NCBI GenBank assembly: GCA_029378245.1
Contig: JARKIF010000009.1
Location: forward strand, 1,116,001 to 1,180,000
Length of the DNA: 64,000 bases
Source of the DNA: Roridomyces roridus
Lineage: Eukaryota > Basidiomycota > Agaricomycetes > Agaricales > Mycenaceae
Direction of reading: 5' to 3'
Positions 21,101 to 31,602 of the stretch are shown here, piece by piece (positions within the stretch are counted from its first letter, which is position 1; each line of letters opens with the position of its first letter). A program made the position numbers and the translations under genes. Below the pieces are notes generated by a model that saw only the letters and a program-made list of their open reading frames with translations, did not search any database and was not told the DNA's origin.

Positions 21101-22177
21101 TCGATTACAGTGGACTTCTGCGCTGCCGATTTCTTAGGATCCTGTGGCAGAGTGAGATCGAATGAAAGGCATGGCTTGATGGCTTACTGCAGATGAAGAG
21201 GATGCTTTCCTCTTCTGGAGTTTGGCCAGCGGTTCATCGTCGTCAGGATCCTGTGGAAGAGTGAGATAGGTTGAGTGAAAGGCATGGTGGCTTACTGCAT
21301 CTGAAGAGGATGCTTTCCTCTTCTTGAGTTTGGCCAACGGCTCATCGTCGTCTGAGTCCGAGTCGGGAATGAACATCTTTTGTTTCTTCTTGGCGGGGGC
21401 AGAAGTAGAAGCAGAAGAGTTGGAGGGAACAGACTGAATGGTGGAAGGGCGAGCGGAAGAAGTTGATGCACTGCGAGATGCCGCAGCGGATGCAATTTTG
21501 TTCTTCTTTTTCGCCTTCGCCTGTGTTGTACCATCAGCACCGACAGATAACATGAAGAGGTAACAGCGCTGACTTCAGTCAACCTTTTCTCCTCTTTGAG
21601 TAATTTTCTCTCTTGCTGTTTCCTCTTTTCCTCTTTCTCTTTTGCATACTCGTCCTTGAAAATTTCCTTTTCCCTCTCTGTCAAACGAAATATGAGCATT
21701 TACAAGGGTTGGATGAGAAAGATAATGACTGATCCATTTCTTCGACGGCTTGCAAGTATGGCCAACTGGATAATCCTTGTTGTCCAGGCCTATTTCGAGC
21801 CAGAAGCTACCGAGAAGACGCTGACAGGGAGCGACATTGCGTGCGGGTTCCCAACTATCTGCACGTTCAATGCTTGCCGTCGATAGTCAATTCAAAAACG
21901 CACGTATTGTCGCCTTCGCCATAACCTGCCCACTGGCAGCAAGTCAGTACATAGGTCCTAGATTGCAAAGGTAACTTTCTTTGACAAGATATTCCCAAGG
22001 TTCATGATCGTCTTCGTTCGCGACACGGGCTGCAAGAATGACCTCTGAACGAGTTCAGTGGAGAGAGAGAGATAGATAAAGTGAACACTCACCAACTTGG
22101 AAGTTGTCGGGTCCATCCTCCTCCTCCTCCTCGTCGCTGCTTTCGTGCTTTCTCTTGCGGGTCTTCGTTTTGGCCAT
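18178..22177 (-). CDS. Long chromodomain protein
   Basis: Starts MAKTKTRKRKHESSDEEEEE at 22177. After the first introns a chromodomain is clear: VILAARVANEDDHEPWEYLVK, then WAGYGEGDNT and WEPARNVAPCQRLLGSFWLE, including aromatic-cage residues (Tyr/Trp) used to bind methyl-lysine. A coiled coil EREIFKDEYAKEKEEKRKQQ and a long Ser/Pro/Lys-rich middle follow, with a proline run (about 12 in a row near 20220). The C-terminal 500 residues look ordered: NVVLEELSPANFTGLRIDDV, MDSIHLLSFHDLVDMSQFLK, ILARYMTKKNQ, VFIHIGSLKTFHKIPLSVER, and an end EWTQLADFYFNDKFLENM. I do not recognise this C-terminal domain; the layout recalls heterochromatin proteins such as Chp1 in general form only. One exon plus its intron is tandemly duplicated. 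Shares a 54-bp head-to-head promoter with MTC1. Confidence 0.82.
21137..21354 (-). repeat. Tandem exon+intron duplication in the chromodomain gene
   Basis: Two units with a 109-bp period (starting 21137 and 21246, plus-strand word GGATCCTGTGG). Each contains a 45-nt intron and an exon encoding (S/P)DDDEPLAKL(K/Q)KRKASSS. The two exons differ by only a few residues, so the duplication is recent or maintained. Confidence 0.85.
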
Positions 22178-22231
22178 CGAGGACAAGATCACAGGGATCA
22201 GTGGCTGTGAGCCCGATTTCTGCTTCCTTCC
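22178..22231. promoter_or_regulatory. 54-bp bidirectional promoter, chromodomain gene / MTC1
   Basis: Only 54 bp separate the two start codons, so leaders and core promoters must overlap. No TATA word seen. Confidence 0.6.
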
Positions 22232-23658
22232 ATGTCGAAATCGCAAGAGGCTCTCGCATTCCTCGACGATCTCGACTCTATCACACCCGCCGATGCACCC
22301 GTAAATGCTACCCAGGCAGCCCCGCAGGCTTCAGGAGCAGGAGAAGGCGAGGCAGAGGTGCTAGCTTTCATTGACGAGATCACACAGAAGAGCGCCGAGC
22401 CCACCCCGCGCTCATCCCACCTCGACCGGCCAGCTTCCCGTTCCAGTACACCAACTATTCGGAAAAGTACAGAACGTGTCCGTCTTGGCGGTGGAGCCAC
22501 TGCATTGCGAAACACCGCCTCCTCATCGTCCCTCAAGAAGGATGCTGCTGTCGCCAGTTCTGCTACCACACCAGAGCAGGCATCATCCCAAGGCAGCTGG
22601 GGCTGGGGTAGTGTCTGGAGCAGCGCGTCTGCCGCAATTCAGCAGGCGAAATCTGCCGTGGACGAGCAGGTCAAGCACCTACCCAAGAATGAGCAGGCGC
22701 GCAAGTGGGGCGAAGGCATGATTGAATACGCAAAGACCGCGCAGCTGGACAAGCTTGGTACTATCTATCGTTCTACGGTTATGACTCAATGCTGACCAGA
22801 CTCAGGGCAGGACTTTAAGCGCGTCGGTCTCTCGACGCTGACAGACATTCTGAATGTGGTTGCGCCTCCCATCTCGGAATACGAAGTGCTCGAGGTGTGG
22901 CTCAGCCATGATATGAAAGGGTACGAGGGCATCGAGTCGCTCGTTTACCGTGCTCTTGCCAGGGTGTGTTCATTGGCTGGCATCATCATACGGCATGCTG
23001 ACACTCCCGCAGATAATGGAGCAAGTCGAAGGTGGCGACCTCATTGTGAACCGCGGCGACGAATCACGCCCGAAAGAGTCTGGGGATGCCCCAAGGGACT
23101 TGAACGCTGTCGAGGGCCTCGAAGCCGCCTCTAAATTGGCACAGGTACGCCCCTTGACTTTACTCTCGTGCCGCGTAACCGGTATTCTAGGCCAACCTGG
23201 ATGAGCTCATCAAGAACAACACCGGCACGACGGCAGCCAAGCCGCCGTCGACAGTGCAGACGCCCACGACCTACTCACATATCTATCTACGCATCCAGCC
23301 TTTCTTGACGTCGTTTGCTTTCCCCACCTCTGCTGATACCAATGCAGAGGCCGCGCCCCAACAGCTGCAGTTCCTCATTCACCTTTCGGACCCGTCACAC
23401 AAGCTGACGCACAGTACAATCACGCAGTGCGTACCAGGTGACTGGCTCGCTGAGGGGATGTGGGAGCAATACGAGTGGGTGGAGGACCTGATGGCGGAAG
23501 CACTACGCGTCGGCGTCGAGGTAATTGGGCAAGAGTACCTCGTCCGACGTATGGGATGGCGCGCGGCGGTTGGCAACACTGAACAACCCGAGGTCAAAGT
23601 TGAGACGGTGGGGGAGCCGGCCGAGCTCGTAGAGAAGCCCAAGCCCGGAGAATCATGA
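22232..23658 (+). CDS. MTC1: Maintenance of telomere capping protein 1 homologue
   Basis: The N terminus MSKSQEALAFLDDLDSIT and later GSWGWGSVWSSASAAIQQAK followed by RKWGEGMIEYAKTAQLDKLG are the MTC1 (DUF5427) signature. Further on come FKRVGLSTLTDILNVVAPPI, LEVWLSHDMKGYEGIESLVY, TYSHIYLRIQPFLTSFAFP, HLSDPSHKLTHSTITQC and MGWRAAVGNTEQPEVK. Introns near 22757-22805, 22963-23013 and 23143-23191 join these in frame. Yeast Mtc1 is a cytosolic/Golgi-linked protein genetically tied to telomere capping; biochemical role unknown. About 430 residues, normal for the family. Intact. Confidence 0.92.
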
Positions 23659-23731
23659 CTACTCGTGTGAAATGAATGAACTTTACGCCTCGGATTCTGT
23701 ACTATATAATTTCCAGGACCAATGCATTATT

Positions 23732-24715
23732 CTACTTCTTGACCTCCTCGGCCGGCGGTGGAGGCGGGAGGGGCTTGAGTTCAGCGGGCCGCGGGGCCGT
23801 GGTGCCGTCGCCAACTTGCTCCCAAGGAGACAAGGATTCAAAGTTGCTGCAGGGAAATGAACAAGAATCTGAACAATCTCAGCGAGACGCACCGGAATGC
23901 CTGGGTCAATTGGAGGGGTTCGTAGACGACCCGTTTGCGCTCCTCGTCATAGCGCAGCTCAGTATATCCCTAGTGGCCATGTCAGCACGACCGGATGCAT
24001 GAATTGAGTGGCCACTTACGGTCAGCGGGAAGTCCTTCCGCAGAGGATGTCCCTCGAATCCTGGGGCGGTCAGAGCGGCTCCGCGAGTAAACGAGATAAG
24101 TACCATAGTCTGTGAGAATCCGGCGCCTGGCATGCAAGTTAGCTCGCGTCAATCGCTCACTGCGCAAGAAACGTACAGATCGGGGTGGCCGCTGAAGAAC
24201 ACACCATACATGTCCCATACTTCGCGCTCATACCAGTCGGCACTCCGGAAGAGATCAGAGACACTGGGGACATGGTCACCCTCGCCCGCATAGGTCTTTA
24301 CGCGAAGACGGCCCTGGAAGCGGGTGCTGAGGAGATGGTAGACGACCTCGAAGCGTTTCTCGCGCTCCGGAAAGTCGACGGCAGTGACCTGCATCAGGAA
24401 CTTGAACTGGCACTGAGAGTGGTCGCGCAGGAAGGTCATGAGTGGGGCGATTGTCGACGGGGCGGTGTAGAGCGTCAGCTCGTCCTTGATCACGGAGAAC
24501 TGCTGGATGAATTTTGGCAGGCTCTGGGTGAGGTAGGAGCCATAGGTGTGCAGTTCGCTCGTCGTCTGCGCGTACTTCTCGACGGTCGGATTCGGTGAGG
24601 TGGGCTCTGTGAACGGAGAGGGGGAGGCAGCGGCAGGACGAGAGAGGTGAATTGTCCTGCGCAGAACAGAGGATCGCAGTCCCCGCTGCAGGACAGCGGC
24701 GGCGCGAAGAGACAT
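23732..24715 (-). CDS. NDUFS3: NADH:ubiquinone oxidoreductase 30 kDa subunit (complex I, NDUFS3)
   Basis: Core subunit of the complex I Q-module, matrix side of the mitochondrial inner membrane. The presequence [20 protein letters not shown] is rich in Arg, Ser and Ala. The mature part shows [40 protein letters not shown] and the family signature [20 protein letters not shown], then [20 protein letters not shown] and [19 protein letters not shown] joined by short introns. Ends [12 protein letters not shown]. Length about 265 residues fits. Head-to-head with SPF27, only 29 bp between start codons. Confidence 0.96.
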
Positions 24716-24744
24716 GATGGCTGCACAAATACAACCTCTTTACC
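24716..24744. promoter_or_regulatory. 29-bp intergenic space between two divergent start codons
   Basis: NDUFS3 and SPF27 start codons face away from each other with 29 bp between. Transcription of each must begin within this space or inside the other gene's 5' coding region. Confidence 0.65.
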
Positions 24745-25506
24745 ATGAACTCGACTGAACCTCAACTGCTCGACTCTCTCCCGTACTTTGACAATGACCT
24801 CGAACGCTTCCCTGGTCTCAAGGAGAAAGTCGACCGTGAATTCGCGCGCCAGCCAAAGCCGCCAGCGACGCTACATCCAGGCGTACCTCCGGAATACCAA
24901 CTCTTTACCGTGCGTTTCTTTAAATCTGTCCTGCCTCTCCTCAATGTCTGGGCTTAGAAAAATCCCTTGCTGCAAGCAGAATTCGCCCGCGTAGAATCTC
25001 ACGAAAAGGTTACGCCGCTGGATACTATTCGATACCAACTACCGGCGCCATCCTTGCCTGGAACAGACGACGAGTGGCAGGCTGCACTCAAGAATGCCCA
25101 CGCCCAACTGGAGCACCAACGCATGCGGTTCGTGCCATTTTCTCATTCTCCGTGCGACTAACAGCCGTTGCTCAGGCAAACCAACTTGACCTTACTCCAA
25201 ACATACGGCGGAAACGCGTGGCGAATACACAACTACTTGCTCGAGTCGACGGTGAAGCAGACGGAGCAGACGTTGGAGGAGCTGAAGCAGATGACGGTCG
25301 ACGTGAACCGAGAGCGGAAGAATGCACAGACAAAGCTGGGGAGCCAGCTCAACAGTCTCGAGACTCGCTGGACAGAGCTGATATCGAGCGTGCTCCAGAT
25401 CGAGCTGGCCAATGTCGCACTCGACAATGAAGTGAACATGCTCAATGCTCGAGAGGCAGAGCTGCATGTGACTGTGACTGATGTGACCGATGTGGTTAGC
25501 CAATAG
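24745..25506 (+). CDS. SPF27: Pre-mRNA-splicing factor SPF27 (BCAS2/Cwf7)
   Basis: Component of the Prp19 (NTC) complex of the spliceosome. Reads MNSTEPQLLDSLPYFDNDLE, FPGLKEKVDREFARQ, then after a short intron KNPLLQAEFARVESHEKVTP, LDTIRYQLPAPSLPGTDDEW, and after a second intron RQTNLTLLQTYGGNAWRIHN followed by coiled coil ESTVKQTEQTLEELKQMTVD and WTELISSVLQIELANVALDN. These blocks match the family in order. About 220 residues, normal. Ends TVTDVTDVVSQ. Intact, three exons. Confidence 0.95.
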
Positions 25507-25724
25507 AATTTTACTCCGCGAATCTTGAACGCGCAAAAAGCCAAATTTTTGCTCGCGTTCCCTTGCACATGGAATACATTTATTGGGGCAACGCCTATGT
25601 GATCAAGTATAGGTTCTGAGTGCGGTGCAAGGCTAAAGTAAGAGACGAGCAATACAGTCAGACTATACAAATGTCAGGAGTGAAGAGGGAGAAGGGAGGA
25701 ACGCGCTCCGGGGCACAGGAATGT

Positions 25725-26137
25725 TTAAACATCGATTGCGTCGTCCGGAGGAGTCGCCGAAGTGGTGGTCGTCGCCGTGGAGGCCGAGGCGCTGGTACTG
25801 GACGACTCGTAGTTGTCCGCCCAGCAGACTGTGGCATTCGCGTCAGCGCAGGCTCCAGGAATGTCCAAAGTCACATAGCGGGGCCCATTTCTCGCCCGTT
25901 TTGTCTGGGAATTTCGCTCCAAGATGCTCATGCCATATGCAGTACACGTCGAAAAGGTGGGTGAGGAAGGTATGGATGTAGCCTCTTCTTGTATTGGGCG
26001 CTTGCGTGCAATGTTGGTCGTTGGTGCCGAGGGACTTTTGGTATTTTTCGAATTTGAGACGGGCAGTGGCGGGGGACGGTTTGCTTCGATTTCTTTCCCG
26101 GCGGCACGTAGTCGGGGTCACGGCGGGTACGAGCCAC
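25725..26137 (-). CDS. Possible gene, structure unresolved
   Basis: Three overlapping minus-strand frames each have a stretch that looks coding: RTRRDPDYVPPGKKSKQTVP (basic, AT-hook-like) near 26080-26130; RRGYIHTFLTHLFDVYCIWH near 25940-26000; and NGPRYVTLDIPGACADANAT followed by a Ser/Thr-rich tail ending PPDDAIDV (stop 25725). I could not find introns joining them. It may be a broken gene, a gene with sequence errors, or chance. The rest of 25507-26403 shows nothing else supportable and contains the promoter of the long gene that follows. Confidence 0.22.
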
Positions 26138-26403
26138 TTTCTACTGTCAGTCGCTGCACGACGCGAGGCCACGACCAAAGGGGAAGACCACAACCAAAGG
26201 GAAAGAGCACGACCAAATGAGAGCCGTGGTAGTCAATATGTAACTCGTGTCAAGAAAGGACTCTGTTTGTTCGTTGCTGTCTTTCGCCGCACACTTTCTC
26301 GCTCGGGGCAGGTGCATACTGCATCTCTTTCTACTTCATTCTTCTTACCTGAGGAACGCGCCAGGTCCTGCTGAAATCCCCACGAACGCACACAATCTGG
26401 TCT

Positions 26404-29400
26404 ATGGCAAATGCAGAACCACTTGCTAGCAGTTTACCAGGACGGGCTGTAGAGAGCCCACAGGCCGCCAGAGCAACCGAGATCTCCCCCGAGGACGTTC
26501 CCGTTCCCCCTTCTCCCGTTCTTGAGCCCGTAGGACTCCCACAAGTACAGCAACCAGTCCCTCTTCGACCGACCCTTGTCCCGCTTGGAGGCCATGCCGC
26601 CCACACTCACGCACCCGTGGCCCCCAAAAAATTCAGTGCAGTTAATATCAACAAGAAATTTCTCGAAAAGAATTCCTCCACGTCGACTACCTCCGCCCCG
26701 ACATCAGTCAATTCAAATGCGTCCAAGACCGGAGCTGCTATGTGTGAGTCCTCTTTCATTTATTTTTCCTCGAGCTTCATTTCATTCGTTCAGCACGACC
26801 GCAAGCACAAACCACCACCTCCCATCCGCGTCTCGTCACTACAAAATTAACCGCCGCCCCGCAATCACTTTCAACAACCGGTCCCGGATGGTCCAGACCA
26901 TCCTCTGCGACGCCTCCTGCGGTTGCCCCTTCTACTGCTACGCCTGCAACTTCAGCCGATCCTGTGCCCTCCAGTAGCGGTCCCCAACACCAACCACAAT
27001 CGCGTCCGACACCTGCTCGTGGCGGCAATTCGCGGGAAAATGCCCATTTGGGTGGCGGAAGTGGGAAACTCGCGTGGGGAAACACGCGCCTGCAGCAGCA
27101 GCGTCCTGACGTGACCTCACAGAGTGATTTTCCAACTGCGGCTGAAGGTGCGCAGGCTATATCCATGTTCACGTATCCTTTTATTGACAATGGCGCTTGT
27201 TTCAGTTGCCGCTGCACCGCGCAAGATCAAGCCAGTGCTTGCCGATCGTAACATTGCGCAGAAGGAGGCGGAATTGGCCGCTGCGGCAAACAAGCAGGCG
27301 AGGGCGGAAGAGGCCGACACGTTTCGTGGCGTGCATTTGGATCCAAACGCTCATCATTGGGACGAGGTGCGGCATGAAACATACTTGGTGTGACGGCAAC
27401 CTCTAAACAAATATTGCAGATGGAGGAAGACGATGACAACTTCCTCAATGGTGTTATCGAGTTTGGAGACGGGCGACAGTACAAAATCGAGACTTCCGAC
27501 ACACCCGAGTCCCCACCACGCAACCGTTCCCAGTCGGGGCCACAACCGGAGGACGTGCCTGTAAGCAAGGAGGAACGGTTTGCGGATGATTTTGATCGGA
27601 GTTGGCCGCGCTCGCGTGCTTCGCCATCCGTCTCCAATCGCGACCTCCCTACCGCGTTGTCGACCCATTCTTCCTCCTCTGCTGCCGCTCCGAGTCCCGT
27701 ATCTCCTTCAGTTTCCCTCGCCCATGGTGGCATGCACTCGCCTCAAGACACTGCCCGTGGTCTGTTGTTCAACGAGCGCTCAAATAAACTGGAGCCGTAT
27801 AATCGGGTAGCGGGAGCCACGGGGTCTGGACAGAAACGAGACAGTTTCTCCTCTGGATCTCCGACTGACTCGCGAGGCCAGCCGGGTAACAACAACGTCC
27901 AGCTCTTACAAAACCGTGGTCGAGGTTTTGCGCCAGGAGGTTTCAACAATGATAGGCAGCAGCAGAACCCTCGTGTACCTGTAAATCCGTGGACGCAGAA
28001 GAAGGACGCAGAAGGTCCCGATGCACGGGGAAGACGCTCAGGGACAATGGGTCCGCCACCAGTCCCTCCGCCCGGTGGGCGGCAACGTCCTCCTCACCTG
28101 CCATCGACATCTGGAGAGACTGATGAGACGTCTGCACGTCCTGCCCGTCGCCCCTCGACGTCACGAGATTCTCGTATTCCCCCGACTGCGGATCAGCCTT
28201 CTCGCCCTCGCGCCCCGTCACAATCCCCCGCTCTTTCACACGCATCTGCAGTACCACAGTCCCCCGTCGTGCCACCACTTAGTGGGGCAGAACTGGATGA
28301 GGCAAGGAAGGATGTAATGCAGACTGCAGCTGCTCGTGCCAAGGCGCGGCGGCAGCAGGAAGAGGAAGAACGTACCAAAGCGCAGGAGCGTGCGCGGCAG
28401 AGGGCTGCCGAGATGGCAAAGGCTCAAGAGACTGAACAGGCTGCACAAGCTCAGGTCAATTCACTCGCGCTTTTTCGCCATTGTTATTGATCCCTTTCCA
28501 GGAAGTCATTGATATCATCGAGACGGCGGTCAAGAGCGTGGAACCCAAGCCCGAACCGGAGTTGCCGAAAGTAGTGCAGTCCACCGTCGTTGCTCCAGAT
28601 CCACCCCCGCCGTTGAGGCGGCCTTCCATCTCGGGTCACCCGCCACAACCTCCCCTTGAAACGCGGCCTGGTCCTCCCCGGCGAATGTCTGGCTCTGTCC
28701 CTACTCTCTCCCCAGTCGATACCGGGGGCTCATGGAGGAGTAAAGTGAGCCCCGTAGTAGCGGCTGCCCAGACACCCGTGCGACAGTTCCAACCGCGACC
28801 GCCGTCCATCCCGTCATTTGTGGCCCCTCCATCTGCACTGGATCGAGTCGAGACATTAGCCGAGACTTCCGCAGAGGATCTTGAAGTGGTCGATTTCTCT
28901 GATCTAGCCCAATTCATGGGTGTATCTGAAGAGAAGCCGGCTGATTCGGGGACGGAAACAGGTGTAGTAGCCACGCCCTCGCGACCTCCGCGTCCTGTTG
29001 CGAGTGACTTCTTTGACGATCGGCCCTCTCGCCCGTCGGAGAACCCTTCTGCTATTGGGAGGACAAGCGTTGCCAATTGGCGACGCCCGGCCGGGCCAGA
29101 ATCAACGGTTGATGAAAGCCAGGATCGTCCGCAGAGTGACCGACCTTCTGAAGCTCTTGTGGCAGAGACCTTACCGACGCCGTCGAAGGATCTTTCTTCC
29201 TCATCTGTGGACCATCCCCCTGCAAGCCCTGCTGTCGTCGTCACTCCGCATGCAGCTCGGGCTCCCCGCACTCAGCCCTACAAGGAGGCCACGATGACCA
29301 CGCTGGATGATGTCATGTCCCGGATCAAGGGAGCAATCGACGGCATGCAGACCATTGAGAGGGAACATCGCTCGGTTGAGGCCCCGGTGGTTCCCCCGAC

Positions 29401-31369
29401 CCGCTCATCGCTCTTCTTCCCCTCTTCTTCTTCTACGAACAGATGGACACCGTCTGCCTTGCGTGTGCGTCAGTTTGACCCCGAGCCACCAGAGGTCATC
29501 GTCACGGGCTGCGAGGTTCCGCGGTCACCGAAACCCGCGTGGAATACGTTTGTTGTTCGATTGCCCAAGATCTCTCGTCCTCTCGAACCCGTCAACCGAA
29601 AGCAGATGCTTTTGTTCAATCGACCATCTCAAGTCCGTTGGGATGTCCTTTCGTTCGACCCACCGGTGGAGGGCATGAGCCGACGGGAGTTTGGGGTCAA
29701 TGAGATTCTCTTCCGCAAGGCGGGTTACAAGGGGAAGAACAAGTATAAGGTCCTGCTACCTAGTACCAAAGGCGGCCCCCGAGTCAATATTCCGTTGTCG
29801 CCCAAGGTCAATGGCGTTGGTCCTTTTGGCCGATCTTCAGCTTCGAGCTTGGACTACGTGGCGCAAACCACTCGCCTCGGCATCAAATCTGGACTTGGTC
29901 GAATCAGAGACGGGTCTCAGTACCATGAGCCGCTCGCCTCCGCCAGAGCTACCGTCGCACCCAAGTGTCGCATCTATTCCTCCATCAACATCATCAAAAT
30001 CTGATGATGTCTTTGGTCCGTCAAGATCTCGGTCACAACCGAAGATGCCTGTTGGGTCGGGGGTTGCATTCTATCGCGATTCCAAGGTGGACGCTGCGGA
30101 GCCAGACGCCACACCGCCCGTCTCTTTCATCGTAAACAGCGAATTGGAAGATTTCAGGCAGAATTCGGACAAGACGACCCCGAGTAAACTAAAACCGCAC
30201 ATCATGGTGTCGTCCCCTGGCTCTAGTGCACTGACATCGAGCGACTCTATCTTGAGCGGAAGCAAATCTTTCACCTCCTTGACAAGTGCCTCGAAATCCC
30301 CTACCTCTTCACCCGAAATTGGGATGCCATCCTTGATTTCAAATACTAAAACGGAAAGCAAGAGCTCAGACGACTCGGTTAGTTCTTACATTAGTTCCCT
30401 TGACTTGTCGACTTACTTTTGGGTGTGCAGACTGACCGGACTCCACTTACGCCTCCTCATCCTGGTTCTTCTTGGGCGAGATCTCCCTTGAACAAGGATT
30501 TACGTGGGCCCGACCCGGAGCACTTGAAAGCTGTGTGGCAACAGACTTCGAACAAGTCTGGCTTGCACGCTGTCAATTCCCTTGAAGCGATTGCCGATGA
30601 CTTGCCTGCTATTCCGTTCACCTTGCAGGATGTCAAGTCGGAGGATGGAGGAACACCACCGCCGACTACAACTACGGCGCCGTCTCGCATGTCCTTGCAT
30701 GATGTTACTCGTGCGTTCCAGCAGGTCCCTTCATCATCATCTAGCTCCTCCTCTCTTCGCCCTCCCATTTCCCCTCCGTCAACGTCAGCCCCCGTTGCAC
30801 GCCCTCCTAGCTACTCGTATTCATTACCGCACCCCCCGAACCCGCAGATGATGCGGCCAACTTACGGACCATACTCTCCGATGATGAACTCACCAAGCCC
30901 CACTCTGATGTATCCGATGGCTCCCAGTCCTGTTCCAGCCCGCATGACGGTAAATGGCCACGCGCCCATATACAGCCAGCCAGTTTGGATGCCGCCACAA
31001 AACCCTGGGATGATGCGGCCGATGGGGTCACCTTATCCTCAGATGATGGCGTACCCTCCTCCTGGAACGCCCATGTACCAACCACAGCCCATACAAACGC
31101 CACCAGGGCCACCCCAGGCCAACGGTGCTCGTGGACGGAATGGGTCGGTTGTGCCTCATCAGAATGCCATGTACACGGGTAGCCCCATTCTCATGCATGC
31201 ACCTCCGATGCCCACATACATGACCATGCCACCGGCAAGAGGGGACATGCGAAATGACAACGGCCATCCGCCAATGCCGCCGCCGCATCACCCGCAACCA
31301 AACGGGCACACGATGCATCCTCCTGGCTACAACCCTGTCCCTTCAAACTTTGTGCGGCCGACTTGGTAA
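26404..31369 (+). CDS. Very long intrinsically disordered orphan protein
   Basis: About 1,500 residues, mostly Pro/Ser/Thr/Gln-rich. Starts MANAEPLASSLPGRAVESPQ. More conserved-looking islands: APKKFSAVNINKKFLEKN, RKIKPVLADRNIAQKEAELA, HWDEMEEDDDNFLNGVIEFG (LsmAD- or eIF-adaptor-like in flavour only), a charged coiled coil ARAKARRQQEEEERTKAQER, TMTTLDDVMSRIKGAIDGMQ, and WNTFVVRLPKISRPLEPVNR followed by FGVNEILFRKAGYKGKNKYK. The end is a Met/Pro-rich low-complexity region (YGPYSPMMNSPSPTLMYP). The apparent frame change near 30.0 kb is explained by a 61-nt intron at 29965-30025 (VAPK|SRSQPKM); another intron ends just before TDRTPLTPP. No family recognised; an RNP-granule or post-transcriptional role would be a guess. 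Confidence 0.75.
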
Positions 31370-31602
31370 TCCTACCTTGCATTCTATTGTACATATTGTT
31401 CATAGTGTACCGATTCACTCTTTTTTCCCTTGCTCTAAACGGGTTTGTCGCGGCTCGCCGCTAGCACCGCTGCGAAATTCCGCACTAAATGCACTGCGGA
31501 CGGAAGACCATGAGACTGGGAAACAAGCAATCGCCGAAGCTCGTGAGACTGAGCCAAGACACTGAATTGCTCCGTCGCCATGTAAATATTAGATAGTGAA
31601 CT

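Noticed and set aside
28636..29271. 211-residue open frame antisense to the long disordered gene
   Set aside because: Low-complexity Ser/Arg/Gly translation that mirrors the sense codon bias; no start context or introns.
29880..30030. Apparent frameshift in the long disordered gene
   Set aside because: A canonical 61-nt intron (29965-30025, AA|GTGTCG to CAAG|A) restores the frame, so no lesion is needed.
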